Shown: positions 43,429 through 51,233 of the stretch, in pieces
Layout: each line of letters begins with the position of its first letter
How positions within the stretch are numbered: the first letter of the stretch is position 1
Notes under the pieces: generated by a model
What the model saw: only the letters and a program-made list of their open reading frames with translations
Told to the model about the DNA's origin: nothing
Database searches by the model: none
From: an uncultured Massilia sp.
Lineage (GTDB): Bacteria > Pseudomonadota > Gammaproteobacteria > Burkholderiales > Burkholderiaceae_D
DNA: 64,000 bases
Direction of reading: 5' to 3'
Assembly (NCBI RefSeq): GCF_913773735.1
Contig: NZ_CAJYEB010000041.1
Location: 147,545 to 211,544, forward strand
Position numbers and translations under genes: made by a program

Positions 43429-43621
43429 CGTCATCCCGGCACAGGCCGGGATCCAGGTTTCATGCGTCATCGACATGCACGCAGACATTAGGCCCCGGCC
43501 TGCGAGGCTGTCGCAAAAGGTGCAGGGCAAGGCGCGGCGCCGAAGACAGTGCGAGTGCACGACGAGGCGCAGCAACGCCGCCATGCGCCTTTTGCGACAG
43601 CCTCCTGCGCCGGGGCGACGG
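43429..43621. repeat. REP-like palindromic pair interrupted by a MITE-like insertion
   Basis: The left half (GTCATCCCGGCACAGGCCGGGA) is intact. The right half should read CCCCGGCCTGCGCCGGGGCGACGG, but it is split after CCTGCG by the 99-base element at 43505-43603. Confidence 0.85.
43505..43603. mobile_element. 99-bp MITE-like element with perfect 16-bp inverted ends and 6-bp target duplication
   Basis: The ends are AGGCTGTCGCAAAAGG and CCTTTTGCGACAGCCT, perfect inverted repeats, with further imperfect pairing inward. Both sides carry CCTGCG (43499-43504 and 43604-43609), consistent with a six-base target duplication inside a REP-like palindrome. The interior has no coding potential. It looks like a non-autonomous element mobilised by a transposase not in the window. 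Confidence 0.8.
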
Positions 43622-43632
43622 CGGGGTGGCGG

Positions 43633-44406
43633 CTACAGCATCGCCCCCAGTTCCACCTGCGTCTTGATCATCGCCGGCAGGCAGCGCTCGATCATCTGCT
43701 CGGCCGGCAGGCGGCCGGCATGCACGCTGACGTTCATCGCCGCCACCACCTCGCCGCGGAAGTTCTTCAGCGGGACCGAGATGGCGCGCAGGCCCAGTTC
43801 CAGTTCCTGGTCGACCAGCGCATAGCCCTGGGCGCGGGCGCGCGCGATCTCGAGCGCCAGGCGCTCCTTGTTGACGATGGTGTGCTGGGTGATGGGTTCG
43901 ATCGTGGCCTGGTCCAGGAAGCGTTCGATGGCGTCCTGCGGCAGCGCGGCGAGCAGCATGCGCCCGTTCGCGGTGCACCAGGCCGGCACGCGCGTGCCCG
44001 GCTGCAGCGTCGCCGACACCAGCCGTCCCGCGCTGACGGCCGCCACGCAGACGAGCTGGTCGTGGTCGAGCACCCCGACCGAGGCGGCCTCGCCCAGCGA
44101 ATAGGCCAGGCGGTACAGCGGCGGCTGGGCGATGCGCGGCAGGCGCGCGGAATGCAGGTAGGACTGGCCCAGCCGCAGCACGGCCGGCGTCAGCGAGAAC
44201 AGCTTGTTCTCGTGGCGCATATAGCCCAGGTGGGTCAGCGTGATCAGGTAGCGGCGCGCCGCCGCGCGCGTCAGCCCGGTCGCCTCGGCCACCTCGGCGA
44301 TGCTCAAGCGCGAGCGCTCCTGGTCGAACGCCTCGATGACTTTCAATCCCTTTTCCAGGCCGCCCACCAGGTCGCGCGCGAGCGGCGCCGCGTGTTTGTC
44401 CCCCAT
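43633..44406 (-). CDS. IclR-family regulator of the protocatechuate genes (PcaU/PcaR-like)
   Basis: The start at 44406 gives MGDKHAAPLARDLVGGLEKG and 257 residues. There is an N-terminal winged helix (LVGGLEKGLKVIEAFDQERSRLSIAEVAEATGLTRAAARRYLITLTHLGYM) and an IclR effector domain ending LKNFRGEVVAAMNVSVHAGR. The frame extends far upstream but through the pcaH promoter, so those residues are rejected. It is divergent from pcaHGBCD, the usual place of PcaU/PcaQ-type activators. A second IclR regulator (60413) sits beside pcaIJF. Confidence 0.88.
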   Translation of the reverse strand: MGDKHAAPLARDLVGGLEKGLKVIEAFDQERSRLSIAEVAEATGLTRAAARRYLITLTHLGYMRHENKLFSLTPAVLRLGQSYLHSARLPRIAQPPLYRLAYSLGEAASVGVLDHDQLVCVAAVSAGRLVSATLQPGTRVPAWCTANGRMLLAALPQDAIERFLDQATIEPITQHTIVNKERLALEIARARAQGYALVDQELELGLRAISVPLKNFRGEVVAAMNVSVHAGRLPAEQMIERCLPAMIKTQVELGAML

Positions 44407-44427
44407 CCGTCGATTGCCCCCCGTTTT

Positions 44428-44442
44428 GGGCGAGTATCGCAC
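44428..44442 (+). promoter_or_regulatory. PcaR-like box upstream of pcaH
   Basis: GGGCGAGTATCGCAC agrees at 11 of 15 positions with the Pseudomonas PcaR site GTTCGATAATCGCAC as I recall it. It lies about 110 bases before pcaH and 22 bases upstream of the divergent IclR start. The match is moderate. Confidence 0.4.
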
Positions 44443-44548
44443 AAAGTGCGCGCAGAGTGAACGCCACCGTACATGGCCATCTTGCCGCGGGCGCCGCCGC
44501 TCCCCTACCATCGTCCTGCCAACCATGCCATCCACAAGGAGACACGCT

Positions 44549-45241
44549 GTGAAATTCGATGCCATCGAGCCGGGCGTCTACCCCGAACTCGTCTATCCCG
44601 CCTACAAATCGACCGTCAAGCGCGGCCCCACCCAGCCGATGCTGCGCATCGACGCGCCGGTGCCGGTCACGCGCAACATCACCGCCAGCCCGCGCATCCT
44701 GCTGCCCAACGATACCGACCTGACCGCGCACGGCGAGAGCGAGCCGCTGGGCGAGAAGATCGTGGTCACGGGCCGCGTCGTCGACGAGGACGGCAAGCCG
44801 GTGCGCCATTCGCTGGTCGAGGTCTGGCAGGCCAATTCGGCCGGCCGCTACTGGCACAGCAAGGACCAGCACGCGGCGCCGCTGGACCCGAATTTCCAGG
44901 GCGTGGGCAAGATGCTGACCGACGGCGAGGGCCGCTACCGCTTCGTCACGATCAAGCCCGGCCCCTACCCCTGGGGCAACCACGACAAGGCCTGGCGCCC
45001 GGCCCACATCCACTTTTCGCTGTTCGGCAACGTGTACGCGCAGCGCCTGGTGACCCAGATGTACTTCCCGAACGATCCGCTGTTCGACTACGACCCGATC
45101 TTCCAGAGCGTGCCCGACGAGGCCGCGCGCCAGCGCCTGATCTCGCGCTTCAGCCTGGAACACACGGTCGGCAGCGAGATGCTCGGCTACGAATTCGACA
45201 TCGTCCTGCGCGGACGCGACGCCACCCCGATGGACCTGTAA
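44549..45241 (+). CDS. pcaH: Protocatechuate 3,4-dioxygenase beta subunit
   Basis: PcaH holds the non-haem Fe(III) that cleaves protocatechuate to 3-carboxy-cis,cis-muconate. The GTG at 44549 follows AAGGAG at good spacing and gives 230 residues; an ATG 24 bases upstream would swallow that site. Iron ligands are recognisable: Tyr in NSAGRYWHSKDQ, Tyr in IKPGPYPWGNHDKAWRP, and the two His in RPAHIHFSLFG. It is followed by pcaG after 12 bases, then pcaB and pcaCD, in one operon. Confidence 0.96.
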   Translation: MKFDAIEPGVYPELVYPAYKSTVKRGPTQPMLRIDAPVPVTRNITASPRILLPNDTDLTAHGESEPLGEKIVVTGRVVDEDGKPVRHSLVEVWQANSAGRYWHSKDQHAAPLDPNFQGVGKMLTDGEGRYRFVTIKPGPYPWGNHDKAWRPAHIHFSLFGNVYAQRLVTQMYFPNDPLFDYDPIFQSVPDEAARQRLISRFSLEHTVGSEMLGYEFDIVLRGRDATPMDL

Positions 45242-45253
45242 GGAGACCGCACG

Positions 45254-45775
45254 ATGAGCAAGATCACCACTTCCCAGACCATCGGTCCGTTCTCGCACGA
45301 GGCCTGGCGCTGGGCCGCCGAAGCCTGCATGCCGGGCAACCTGAAGACCAGCGGCCCGACCGTCCTCATCACCGGCGTCATCCTCGACGGCGACGGCCGG
45401 CCCATCGACGACGCCCAGATCGAGGCCTGGACGCCGGACGGCGAAGGTGCCGAGGCCGAGCAGCTGATCCCGGGCTTCCGGCGCATCCCGAGCGGCGCGG
45501 ACGGCGAATTCAGCCTGCGCATCGCGGCCCCGCAGGCGGGCGCGCGCGGCGAACCGCTGGCCTACGTCACCGTGTTCGCGCGCGGCCTGGTCAAGCACCA
45601 GTTCACCGCCGTGTTCCTGGAGGACGACGCCGGCCTGGCGCAATCGGCGATCCTGGCCCAGGTGCCGGAAGCGCGCCGCGCCACCCTGCTCGCGCGCAAG
45701 GCGGACGACGGCCACTACCGCTGGGACATCCGCATGCAGGGCGAGCAGGAAACCGTCTTCTTCGATTACGCTTGA
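45254..45775 (+). CDS. pcaG: Protocatechuate 3,4-dioxygenase alpha subunit
   Basis: The 173-residue subunit has the same intradiol fold (TSQTIGPFSHEAWRW, GPTVLITGVILDGDGRPIDDAQIEAW, LAYVTVFARGLVKHQFTAVFLEDD) but lacks the four iron ligands, as expected for the alpha chain. It is slightly shorter than the Pseudomonas protein. GGAGA precedes the ATG. With PcaH it forms the heteromeric dioxygenase. Confidence 0.95.
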   Translation: MSKITTSQTIGPFSHEAWRWAAEACMPGNLKTSGPTVLITGVILDGDGRPIDDAQIEAWTPDGEGAEAEQLIPGFRRIPSGADGEFSLRIAAPQAGARGEPLAYVTVFARGLVKHQFTAVFLEDDAGLAQSAILAQVPEARRATLLARKADDGHYRWDIRMQGEQETVFFDYA

Positions 45776-45812
45776 TCCCGTCATCCGACAGCAACCAGGA
45801 ACGGGAGCCCAC

Positions 45813-47207
45813 GTGAGCGTATCGATCTTCGACAATTTTCTCACCACGCCGGACATGGTCGCCGCCTTCGACGACGCGGCCGTGGTGCAGGCCATGCTCG
45901 CGTTCGAGGCGGCGCTGGCGCGCGCCCAGGCCGCGGAAGGCCTGATCCCGCCGGCCGCGGCCAGCGCCATCGGCGGCGTCTGCAATGCCCAGCTGTACGA
46001 CATTCCCGCGCTGGTGCGCGCCGGCCGCCGCGCCGGCAGCCTGGCCATCCCGATGGTGAAGGAACTCACCCGCACGGTGGCGCTGTACGACGCCGAGGCG
46101 GCGCGCCACGTGCACTGGGGCAGCACCAGCCAGGACGTCATCGACACCGCGCTGGTGCTGGCCACGCGCGAGGCGCTGCGCCTGCTCGACGACGGCCTGC
46201 GCGACCTGGCCGGGCAACTGCTGCACCTGGCCGAGGAACACCTGGCCACGCCGGTGCTGGCGCGCACGCTGATGCAGCCGGCCCAGGTCACGAGCCTGGG
46301 CTTCAAGGCGGCCGGCTGGCTGGCGCCGCTGGTGCGCGCGCGCACGCGGCTGCGCGAGGCGGCGGGACGCGCGCTGCAGCTGCAGCTGGGCGGCGCCGTC
46401 GGCACGCTGGCCGTGATGGGAACGCACGGCGACGCCGTGGCCGCGCGCGTCGCGGCCGAGCTGCGCCTGAAGGTGGCCGACGCCGCCTGGCACACCCAGC
46501 GCGACGAATGGGTCAGGCTGGGCCTGGAGGTGGCGGTGCTGGGCGGCAGCCTGGGCAAGCTGGCCACCGACCTCGGCCTGATGGCCCAGGGCGAGATCGC
46601 CGAGCTGGCGGAACCGTCCGGCAACGGCCGCGGCGGCTCGTCGGCCATGCCGCACAAGCGCAACCCGGTATCGGCCATGATCGCGCTGGCCGCCGCGCGC
46701 CGCACCCCGCAGCACGCGGCCGCGCTGCTGGCCTGCATGGACCAGCAGCACGAGCGGGGCCTGGGCAACTGGCAGGCCGAGCTGGCCGAATGGCCGCAAC
46801 TGTTCCTGTCCGCGCACGGCGCCCTGGCCGCGCTGGGCGAAGCCTTCGGCGGCCTGGCGGTGGACCGCGCGCGCATGCTGGAGAACATCCATGCGCTGCA
46901 CGGCCAGGTGTTCGCCGAGGCGGCCTCCGGCTACCTCGCGAGCGCCATCGGCCGGCCCCGCGCCCATGAACTGCTGGAGCAGCTGACCCGGCGCGCCGCC
47001 GCCGACAAGCGCGACCTCGAACCGCTGCTGCGCGAGGCCATCGAGGCCGACCCGGCGCTGCGCGCCCGGGTCGACCCGGACAAGCTGGCCGCCGTGTTCG
47101 ATCCGGTCGCGGCCACGGCCCCCGCGCGCCGCCTGGCGGAACGCCAACTGCAGGCGCTGCGCGCGGCCATGGCCGCGCTCGACGCCACCCACCCTTTTCA
47201 CGAATGA
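45813..47207 (+). CDS. pcaB: 3-Carboxy-cis,cis-muconate cycloisomerase
   Basis: The 464-residue fumarase/aspartase-superfamily enzyme (GTG start) has HWGSTSQDVIDTALVLATREAL and the signature SSAMPHKRNPVSAMIALAAARR, in the place of GSSxMPxKxNP. It converts carboxymuconate to 4-carboxymuconolactone, the second step of the branch. It lies between pcaG (37 bases) and the pcaCD fusion (6 bases). Confidence 0.95.
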   Translation: MSVSIFDNFLTTPDMVAAFDDAAVVQAMLAFEAALARAQAAEGLIPPAAASAIGGVCNAQLYDIPALVRAGRRAGSLAIPMVKELTRTVALYDAEAARHVHWGSTSQDVIDTALVLATREALRLLDDGLRDLAGQLLHLAEEHLATPVLARTLMQPAQVTSLGFKAAGWLAPLVRARTRLREAAGRALQLQLGGAVGTLAVMGTHGDAVAARVAAELRLKVADAAWHTQRDEWVRLGLEVAVLGGSLGKLATDLGLMAQGEIAELAEPSGNGRGGSSAMPHKRNPVSAMIALAAARRTPQHAAALLACMDQQHERGLGNWQAELAEWPQLFLSAHGALAALGEAFGGLAVDRARMLENIHALHGQVFAEAASGYLASAIGRPRAHELLEQLTRRAAADKRDLEPLLREAIEADPALRARVDPDKLAAVFDPVAATAPARRLAERQLQALRAAMAALDATHPFHE

Positions 47208-47213
47208 GCTGCC

Positions 47214-48476
47214 ATGAGTTTCGATCCGCTTGACCATGATTTCGAACGCGGCCTGCAGAATCGCCGCAGCGTCCTGGGCGACGCCTGGGTCGACCGTTCG
47301 CTGAACAATGCGAACGGCTTCAATGCCGACTTCCAGAACCTGATCACCCGCTTCGCCTGGCACGAGATCTGGGGCCGCCCGGGCCTCGACCACAAGACGC
47401 GGCGCGCCATCGTCCTGTCGATCACGATCGCGCTGGGCCGCTGGGAGGAATTCGAGCTGCACGTGCGCGCCGCGCTGCTGGGCGACGCCGACAGCCGCCT
47501 GAGCCCGGACGAGATCAAGGAAATCCTGATGCAGTCGGCCATCTATGCCGGCGTGCCGGCCGCGAACACGGCCTTCACCCACACGCTGGCGATCCTGCGC
47601 GAGGTGGGAGAACAGATCGGCTACGTGCTGGAGCCGGCCGACCCGGCCGCGGCGGCGCACAGCGGCAGCGGCCGCGAAGGCCGCACGGCCAGCGCCCCGG
47701 TCCTGCACTACAGCGTGCGCGAACCGCGGAGCGGCAAGGCGCCGCGCCACACGATCGTGCTGGGCCACGCGCTGGGCTGCGACCTGGCGATGTGGGACGG
47801 CCTGGCCAACCGGCTGGCGCAGGACCACCGCGTGATCGCCTACGACCACCGCGGCCACGGCAGCTCGGACGCGCCCCCGGGCCCGTACACGATGGCCGAG
47901 CTGGCGGACGACGCCGCGCGCCTGCTGCGCGAACTGGATACCGGGCCGGTGGTCTGGATCGGCCTGTCGATGGGCGGCATGGTCGGCCAGGAACTGGCGC
48001 TGCGCCACCCGGCGCTGGTGCGCGCGCTGGTGCTGGCCAACACCACCAGCGGCTACCCGGCGGCCGCGCGCGAGGGCTGGGAACAGCGCGTGGCCATCGT
48101 GCGCGAACGGGGCATCGAGCCGGTCGCCGACACCGTCATGGCGCGCTACTTCCACGACGCCTTCCGCGCGCGCCAGGCGGCCACGGTGGCCCGCTTCCGG
48201 CGCCGCCTGGTCGCCACCGATCCGGTCGGCTACGCCGGCTGCTGCGACGCGGTCGGCAAGGTCGACACCGCCGCGCGCCTGGGCGCCATCGCGGTGCCGA
48301 CGCTGGTGATCGCCGGCGCGCTGGACCAGGGCACGCCGGTATCGATGGCGCAGGCGCTGGCCGACGGCATCCCGGGCGCGGCGCTGACGGTGATCGAGGA
48401 CGCGTCGCACGTGAGCGCGGCGGAGCAGCCGGAGGCGTTTGCCAGGGCGGTGGAGGGGTTTGTCGCGGGGCTGTAA
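47214..48476 (+). CDS. pcaCD: Fused 4-carboxymuconolactone decarboxylase / 3-oxoadipate enol-lactonase
   Basis: This single chain of 420 residues carries two consecutive pathway enzymes. Residues 1-130 are the decarboxylase (RSVLGDAWVDRSLNNANGFNADFQNLITRFAWHEIWGRPGLDHKTRRAIVLSITIALGRWEEFELHVRAAL). After an Ala/Ser/Gly-rich linker at about 140-155 comes the alpha/beta hydrolase lactonase, with nucleophile elbow GLSMGGMVGQELALRHP and a late DASHVSAAEQPE holding the catalytic His. The decarboxylase is N-terminal, the reverse of the Streptomyces PcaL order. It ends the pcaHGBCD operon. Confidence 0.95.
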   Translation: MSFDPLDHDFERGLQNRRSVLGDAWVDRSLNNANGFNADFQNLITRFAWHEIWGRPGLDHKTRRAIVLSITIALGRWEEFELHVRAALLGDADSRLSPDEIKEILMQSAIYAGVPAANTAFTHTLAILREVGEQIGYVLEPADPAAAAHSGSGREGRTASAPVLHYSVREPRSGKAPRHTIVLGHALGCDLAMWDGLANRLAQDHRVIAYDHRGHGSSDAPPGPYTMAELADDAARLLRELDTGPVVWIGLSMGGMVGQELALRHPALVRALVLANTTSGYPAAAREGWEQRVAIVRERGIEPVADTVMARYFHDAFRARQAATVARFRRRLVATDPVGYAGCCDAVGKVDTAARLGAIAVPTLVIAGALDQGTPVSMAQALADGIPGAALTVIEDASHVSAAEQPEAFARAVEGFVAGL

Positions 48477-48739
48477 CCCCTTACATCGATATGCCTCGCT
48501 TCCGCCCAGGCGGTAGTGGGGCATGCTTGTCTACAGATGCCCATCCCGGGACAATCTTCCTTCACGTCGTTGAACGCCCGCAGCGTCAACGTTGACCTCC
48601 TCCAATAGGCCCCCGAGCCAGCCCTGCAATAATCGCCGCGCATCACCTCCAGACGGCACTGGTGCTGCGCGTACCGCAAGGTCCGCAGCAACCAACATGG
48701 TCTCGTCATCGAATCCAACTCGACAGGAGCCAAAACACC

Positions 48740-49234
48740 ATGGCAATCGACGCATATCTGCAAATCGAAGGCATCAAGGGCGAATCGATGGACGACAAGC
48801 ACAGGGAATGGATCGAGTGCCTGGACGTGGACTTCGGCGTGGACCAGCCGCGCAGCCCCGTCAGCTCGACGGCAGGCGGCCATACGACCGCACGGGCCGA
48901 ATTCGACGAAGTGCTGGTCACCAAGCACACCGACCTCTCTACCCCGCTCCTGCTGCAACACTGCGCGATGGGCAAGACGATTCCGAAGGCCAGATTCGAG
49001 TTCTTTCGCGCCGATGGCAACGGCGAGCGGGTCAGGTATTTCGAAATGGCCCTGGAAAGCGTGTTGATCAGTTCTGTCAAGCCAGGCATCCAGCCGGGAA
49101 TCGGCATGCAGGAACATATGTGCTTGAAATTCGCCAAGGTAACCTGGAAGTACACCCAGCAGAAAATCACCGGCGGTGCCGGCGGCAGTACCGCGGGAGG
49201 CTGGGACCTATCGGCCAACAAGGTTATCGCATAG
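48740..49234 (+). CDS. hcp: Type VI secretion tube protein Hcp (orphan)
   Basis: This 164-residue Hcp-family protein reads MAIDAYLQIEGIKGESMDDKHREWIECLDVDFGV with the AEFDEVLVTKHTDLSTPLLLQHCAMGKTIPKARFEFFRADG core and KYTQQKITGGAGGSTAGGWDLSANK at the end. Hcp hexamers stack into the secretion tube and also carry small effectors. No other type VI gene is in the window. It is followed after eight bases by a putative amidase and then an exported protein, so this is a satellite hcp-effector-immunity cassette. The 263-base gap before it holds only its likely promoter. Confidence 0.9.
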   Translation: MAIDAYLQIEGIKGESMDDKHREWIECLDVDFGVDQPRSPVSSTAGGHTTARAEFDEVLVTKHTDLSTPLLLQHCAMGKTIPKARFEFFRADGNGERVRYFEMALESVLISSVKPGIQPGIGMQEHMCLKFAKVTWKYTQQKITGGAGGSTAGGWDLSANKVIA

Positions 49235-49242
49235 GTGACGGC

Positions 49243-49626
49243 ATGGCCGCTGTCAACGTGGACAAATTTACCGCCCATCTGCGCAAGCATGCCGGCAAGA
49301 AGAGCATGCGCAGGTGCGCCAGGTTCGTGCGCCAAGCCCTTGAAGCTGGGGGCGGAGACACCACCGGGCACTTGAACGACGCCAGGACCTGGGGGCCGAC
49401 GCTGCTCAGGATGGGGTTTCGTGAACACCCTGTCGAGGAGCTGGACAAATATCGGCCGCTGAAAGGCGACATCGTTGTCATCCAACCCTACAAGGGCGGC
49501 AACCCGTCCGGCCATATTGCAGCCTACGACGGCAAGAACTGGATCTCGGATTTCGTCCAGCGCGACTTCTGGTCCGGCGATGGCTACCGCAAGAACAAGC
49601 CGCCCCACGTTTTCTACCGTCCCTGA
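49243..49626 (+). CDS. Putative type VI amidase effector, papain-like (CHAP/NlpC-P60)
   Basis: The 127-residue protein has a papain-like cell-wall hydrolase pattern. Catalytic Cys25 lies in MRRCARFVRQALEAGGG and His91 in GDIVVIQPYKGGNPSGHIAAYDGKNWISDF. This resembles CHAP and Tae-type amidases that cut peptidoglycan cross-links. It has no signal peptide, as expected for cargo loaded into Hcp. It starts eight bases after hcp and is followed by an exported protein. The effector role is inferred from fold and context. Confidence 0.75.
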   Translation: MAAVNVDKFTAHLRKHAGKKSMRRCARFVRQALEAGGGDTTGHLNDARTWGPTLLRMGFREHPVEELDKYRPLKGDIVVIQPYKGGNPSGHIAAYDGKNWISDFVQRDFWSGDGYRKNKPPHVFYRP

Positions 49627-49637
49627 GCGAGGCCTGG

Positions 49638-50225
49638 ATGCACAAATTTTCCTTCATCAAGCACGCCGCGGTCGGTGCGTTCCTCGTCCTGGGCAATGCT
49701 GCAGTGTTCGCAGCCGATCCGGCTCCGCGCATCGTGCGGGAGCCCGTGTTCGGACTCCACTACGAACTGGCACGCGTAAAGTTCGACCCGCTTCCGCCCC
49801 AGGTGCTGAGCAATTGCGAGACATTGACCGATACCGAGAACCTTCACTCCGTATGGTTCGTGTACGGTCAGGCTCGCGATGCATCGGGCCGGATTTTTTA
49901 TGTGACCGGCGGCTACGACGTCTGGCTGGACGGGCGGCCGGCACATCAACGATTCGAGACGGAGGATCTGGGTCTCGTCCTTCGTGTCGACGGATCGACT
50001 TGCGAGCCGCTCGATCCGGCACGCGACGTATTCGATCAACGGAATTTCGACGACGCCCTCACGCCGCCGATACTCGGACAGCTTGCCACGGATGTGGTGC
50101 GCCGGCTCGAACGGGCCTTCGGCGGTCCAGCCCGATTGAAGTTCGAGTTGCACAACCAGCACATCAATCTGGACATGCTTCCACCCGAGCTCGGCGCTGC
50201 CATGAAGGATTACCTGGGGCGGTAG
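49638..50225 (+). CDS. Exported protein, candidate immunity protein to the amidase
   Basis: The 195-residue protein has a signal peptide (MHKFSFIKHAAVGAFLVLGNAAVFA, cleavage near residue 25). No known family is evident; the mature region contains two cysteines (NCETLTD, STCEPLD) that could form a disulfide. It is 11 bases after the amidase gene. Immunity proteins for type VI amidases act in the periplasm, so location and order fit. Function is inferred only from position and export. Confidence 0.6.
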   Translation: MHKFSFIKHAAVGAFLVLGNAAVFAADPAPRIVREPVFGLHYELARVKFDPLPPQVLSNCETLTDTENLHSVWFVYGQARDASGRIFYVTGGYDVWLDGRPAHQRFETEDLGLVLRVDGSTCEPLDPARDVFDQRNFDDALTPPILGQLATDVVRRLERAFGGPARLKFELHNQHINLDMLPPELGAAMKDYLGR

Positions 50226-50276
50226 CAATCGCTCCAGATGGCGCGGATGACAACATGCCGGACATCCGCGCTCGCT

Positions 50277-51233
50277 TTACAAATCCAGCACCAGCACCGG
50301 CGTCTTCGCGCGCGAACAGCAGGGCGTGAACTGGTCGTTGGCCGCCTGCTCCTCCTCGGTCAGGTACAGGTCGCGGTGGTCCGGCACGCCCTCCAGCACC
50401 CGCGTCAGGCAGGTGCCGCACACGCCCTCCTCGCACGAATACGGGATGTCGACGCCGTGCTCGGCCAGCACCTTGATCACGGTCTGGCCGGCGGGAATGG
50501 TCACGACCTTGCCGCTCGACGCCAGGCGCACGTCGAAGGGCGCATCGCCGCTGGTGTCGACGGCGGCGGCGCCGAAGTACTCGACGTGCAGTTGCGCGGC
50601 CGGCCAGCCCAGCGCCTTCGCGCTGCCCAGCACGTGGTCGATGAAGCCCTGCGGGCCGCACACGTACACGTGGGTGCCGGCGTCGGGCGCGGCCAGCAGC
50701 GTGGCCGGATCGAGCCGCTGGGCCGCATCGCCGCTGTCGTAGTGGAAGTGCACCCGGTGCGCGAACGGCGCCGCGCCGAGGCGTTCGCGGAACGCGGTGC
50801 GCTCCGGCGCGCGGGCGGCGTAGTGCATCTCGAAGGCCGCGCCGCGCGCCGCCAGCGCCTCGGCCATCGCCAGGATCGGCGTCACGCCGATGCCGCCGGC
50901 CAGCAGCAGCGTGCGCTCGGCCTCGACCAGCGGGAACAGGTTCCTGGGCGCGCCGATGCGCAGCACCGAGCCGGTGTCGATCGCGTCGTGCATCGCCTGC
51001 GAGCCGCCGCGCGAGGCGGCGTCGCGCAGCACCGCGATCTGGTAGCGGTGCGTTTCGCCCGGGGCGTTGCACAGCGAGTACTGGCGCACCAGCTGCTCGC
51101 CCAGGTGCACGTCGATGTGGGCGCCGGCCTCGAACGGCGGCAGGGGCGCGCCGTCGGTGCGCACCAGTTCGTAGCTGCAGATGCCGTCGGCCTCGCTGCG
51201 CTTGTGCGCGACCCTCACTTCGATGGTGCTCAT
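50277..51233 (-). CDS. vanB: Vanillate O-demethylase reductase subunit
   Basis: The 318-residue phthalate-dioxygenase-reductase-type protein has a flavin domain (RQYSLCNAPGETHRYQIAVLRD), a nicotinamide domain (LLLAGGIGVTPILAMAEAL, VYVCGPQGFID) and a C-terminal plant-type 2Fe-2S ferredoxin (CEEGVCGTCLTRVLEG, with a last Cys in PCCSRAK). It passes electrons from NADH to VanA. Its start overlaps the vanA stop by four bases. Confidence 0.94.
   Translation of the reverse strand: MSTIEVRVAHKRSEADGICSYELVRTDGAPLPPFEAGAHIDVHLGEQLVRQYSLCNAPGETHRYQIAVLRDAASRGGSQAMHDAIDTGSVLRIGAPRNLFPLVEAERTLLLAGGIGVTPILAMAEALAARGAAFEMHYAARAPERTAFRERLGAAPFAHRVHFHYDSGDAAQRLDPATLLAAPDAGTHVYVCGPQGFIDHVLGSAKALGWPAAQLHVEYFGAAAVDTSGDAPFDVRLASSGKVVTIPAGQTVIKVLAEHGVDIPYSCEEGVCGTCLTRVLEGVPDHRDLYLTEEEQAANDQFTPCCSRAKTPVLVLDL

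Noticed and set aside
43460..46888. Very long open frame on the minus strand across pcaHG and pcaB (and others such as 45603-48524 and 569-1876).
   Set aside because: These are antisense shadows produced by strong third-position GC bias. They have no family motifs, no ribosome sites and low-complexity Arg/Ala/Gly content, while the opposite strand encodes complete known enzymes.
48740..50225. Part of a full type VI secretion locus.
   Set aside because: No VgrG, PAAR, sheath, baseplate or membrane-complex gene lies on either side; the flanks are pca and van genes.
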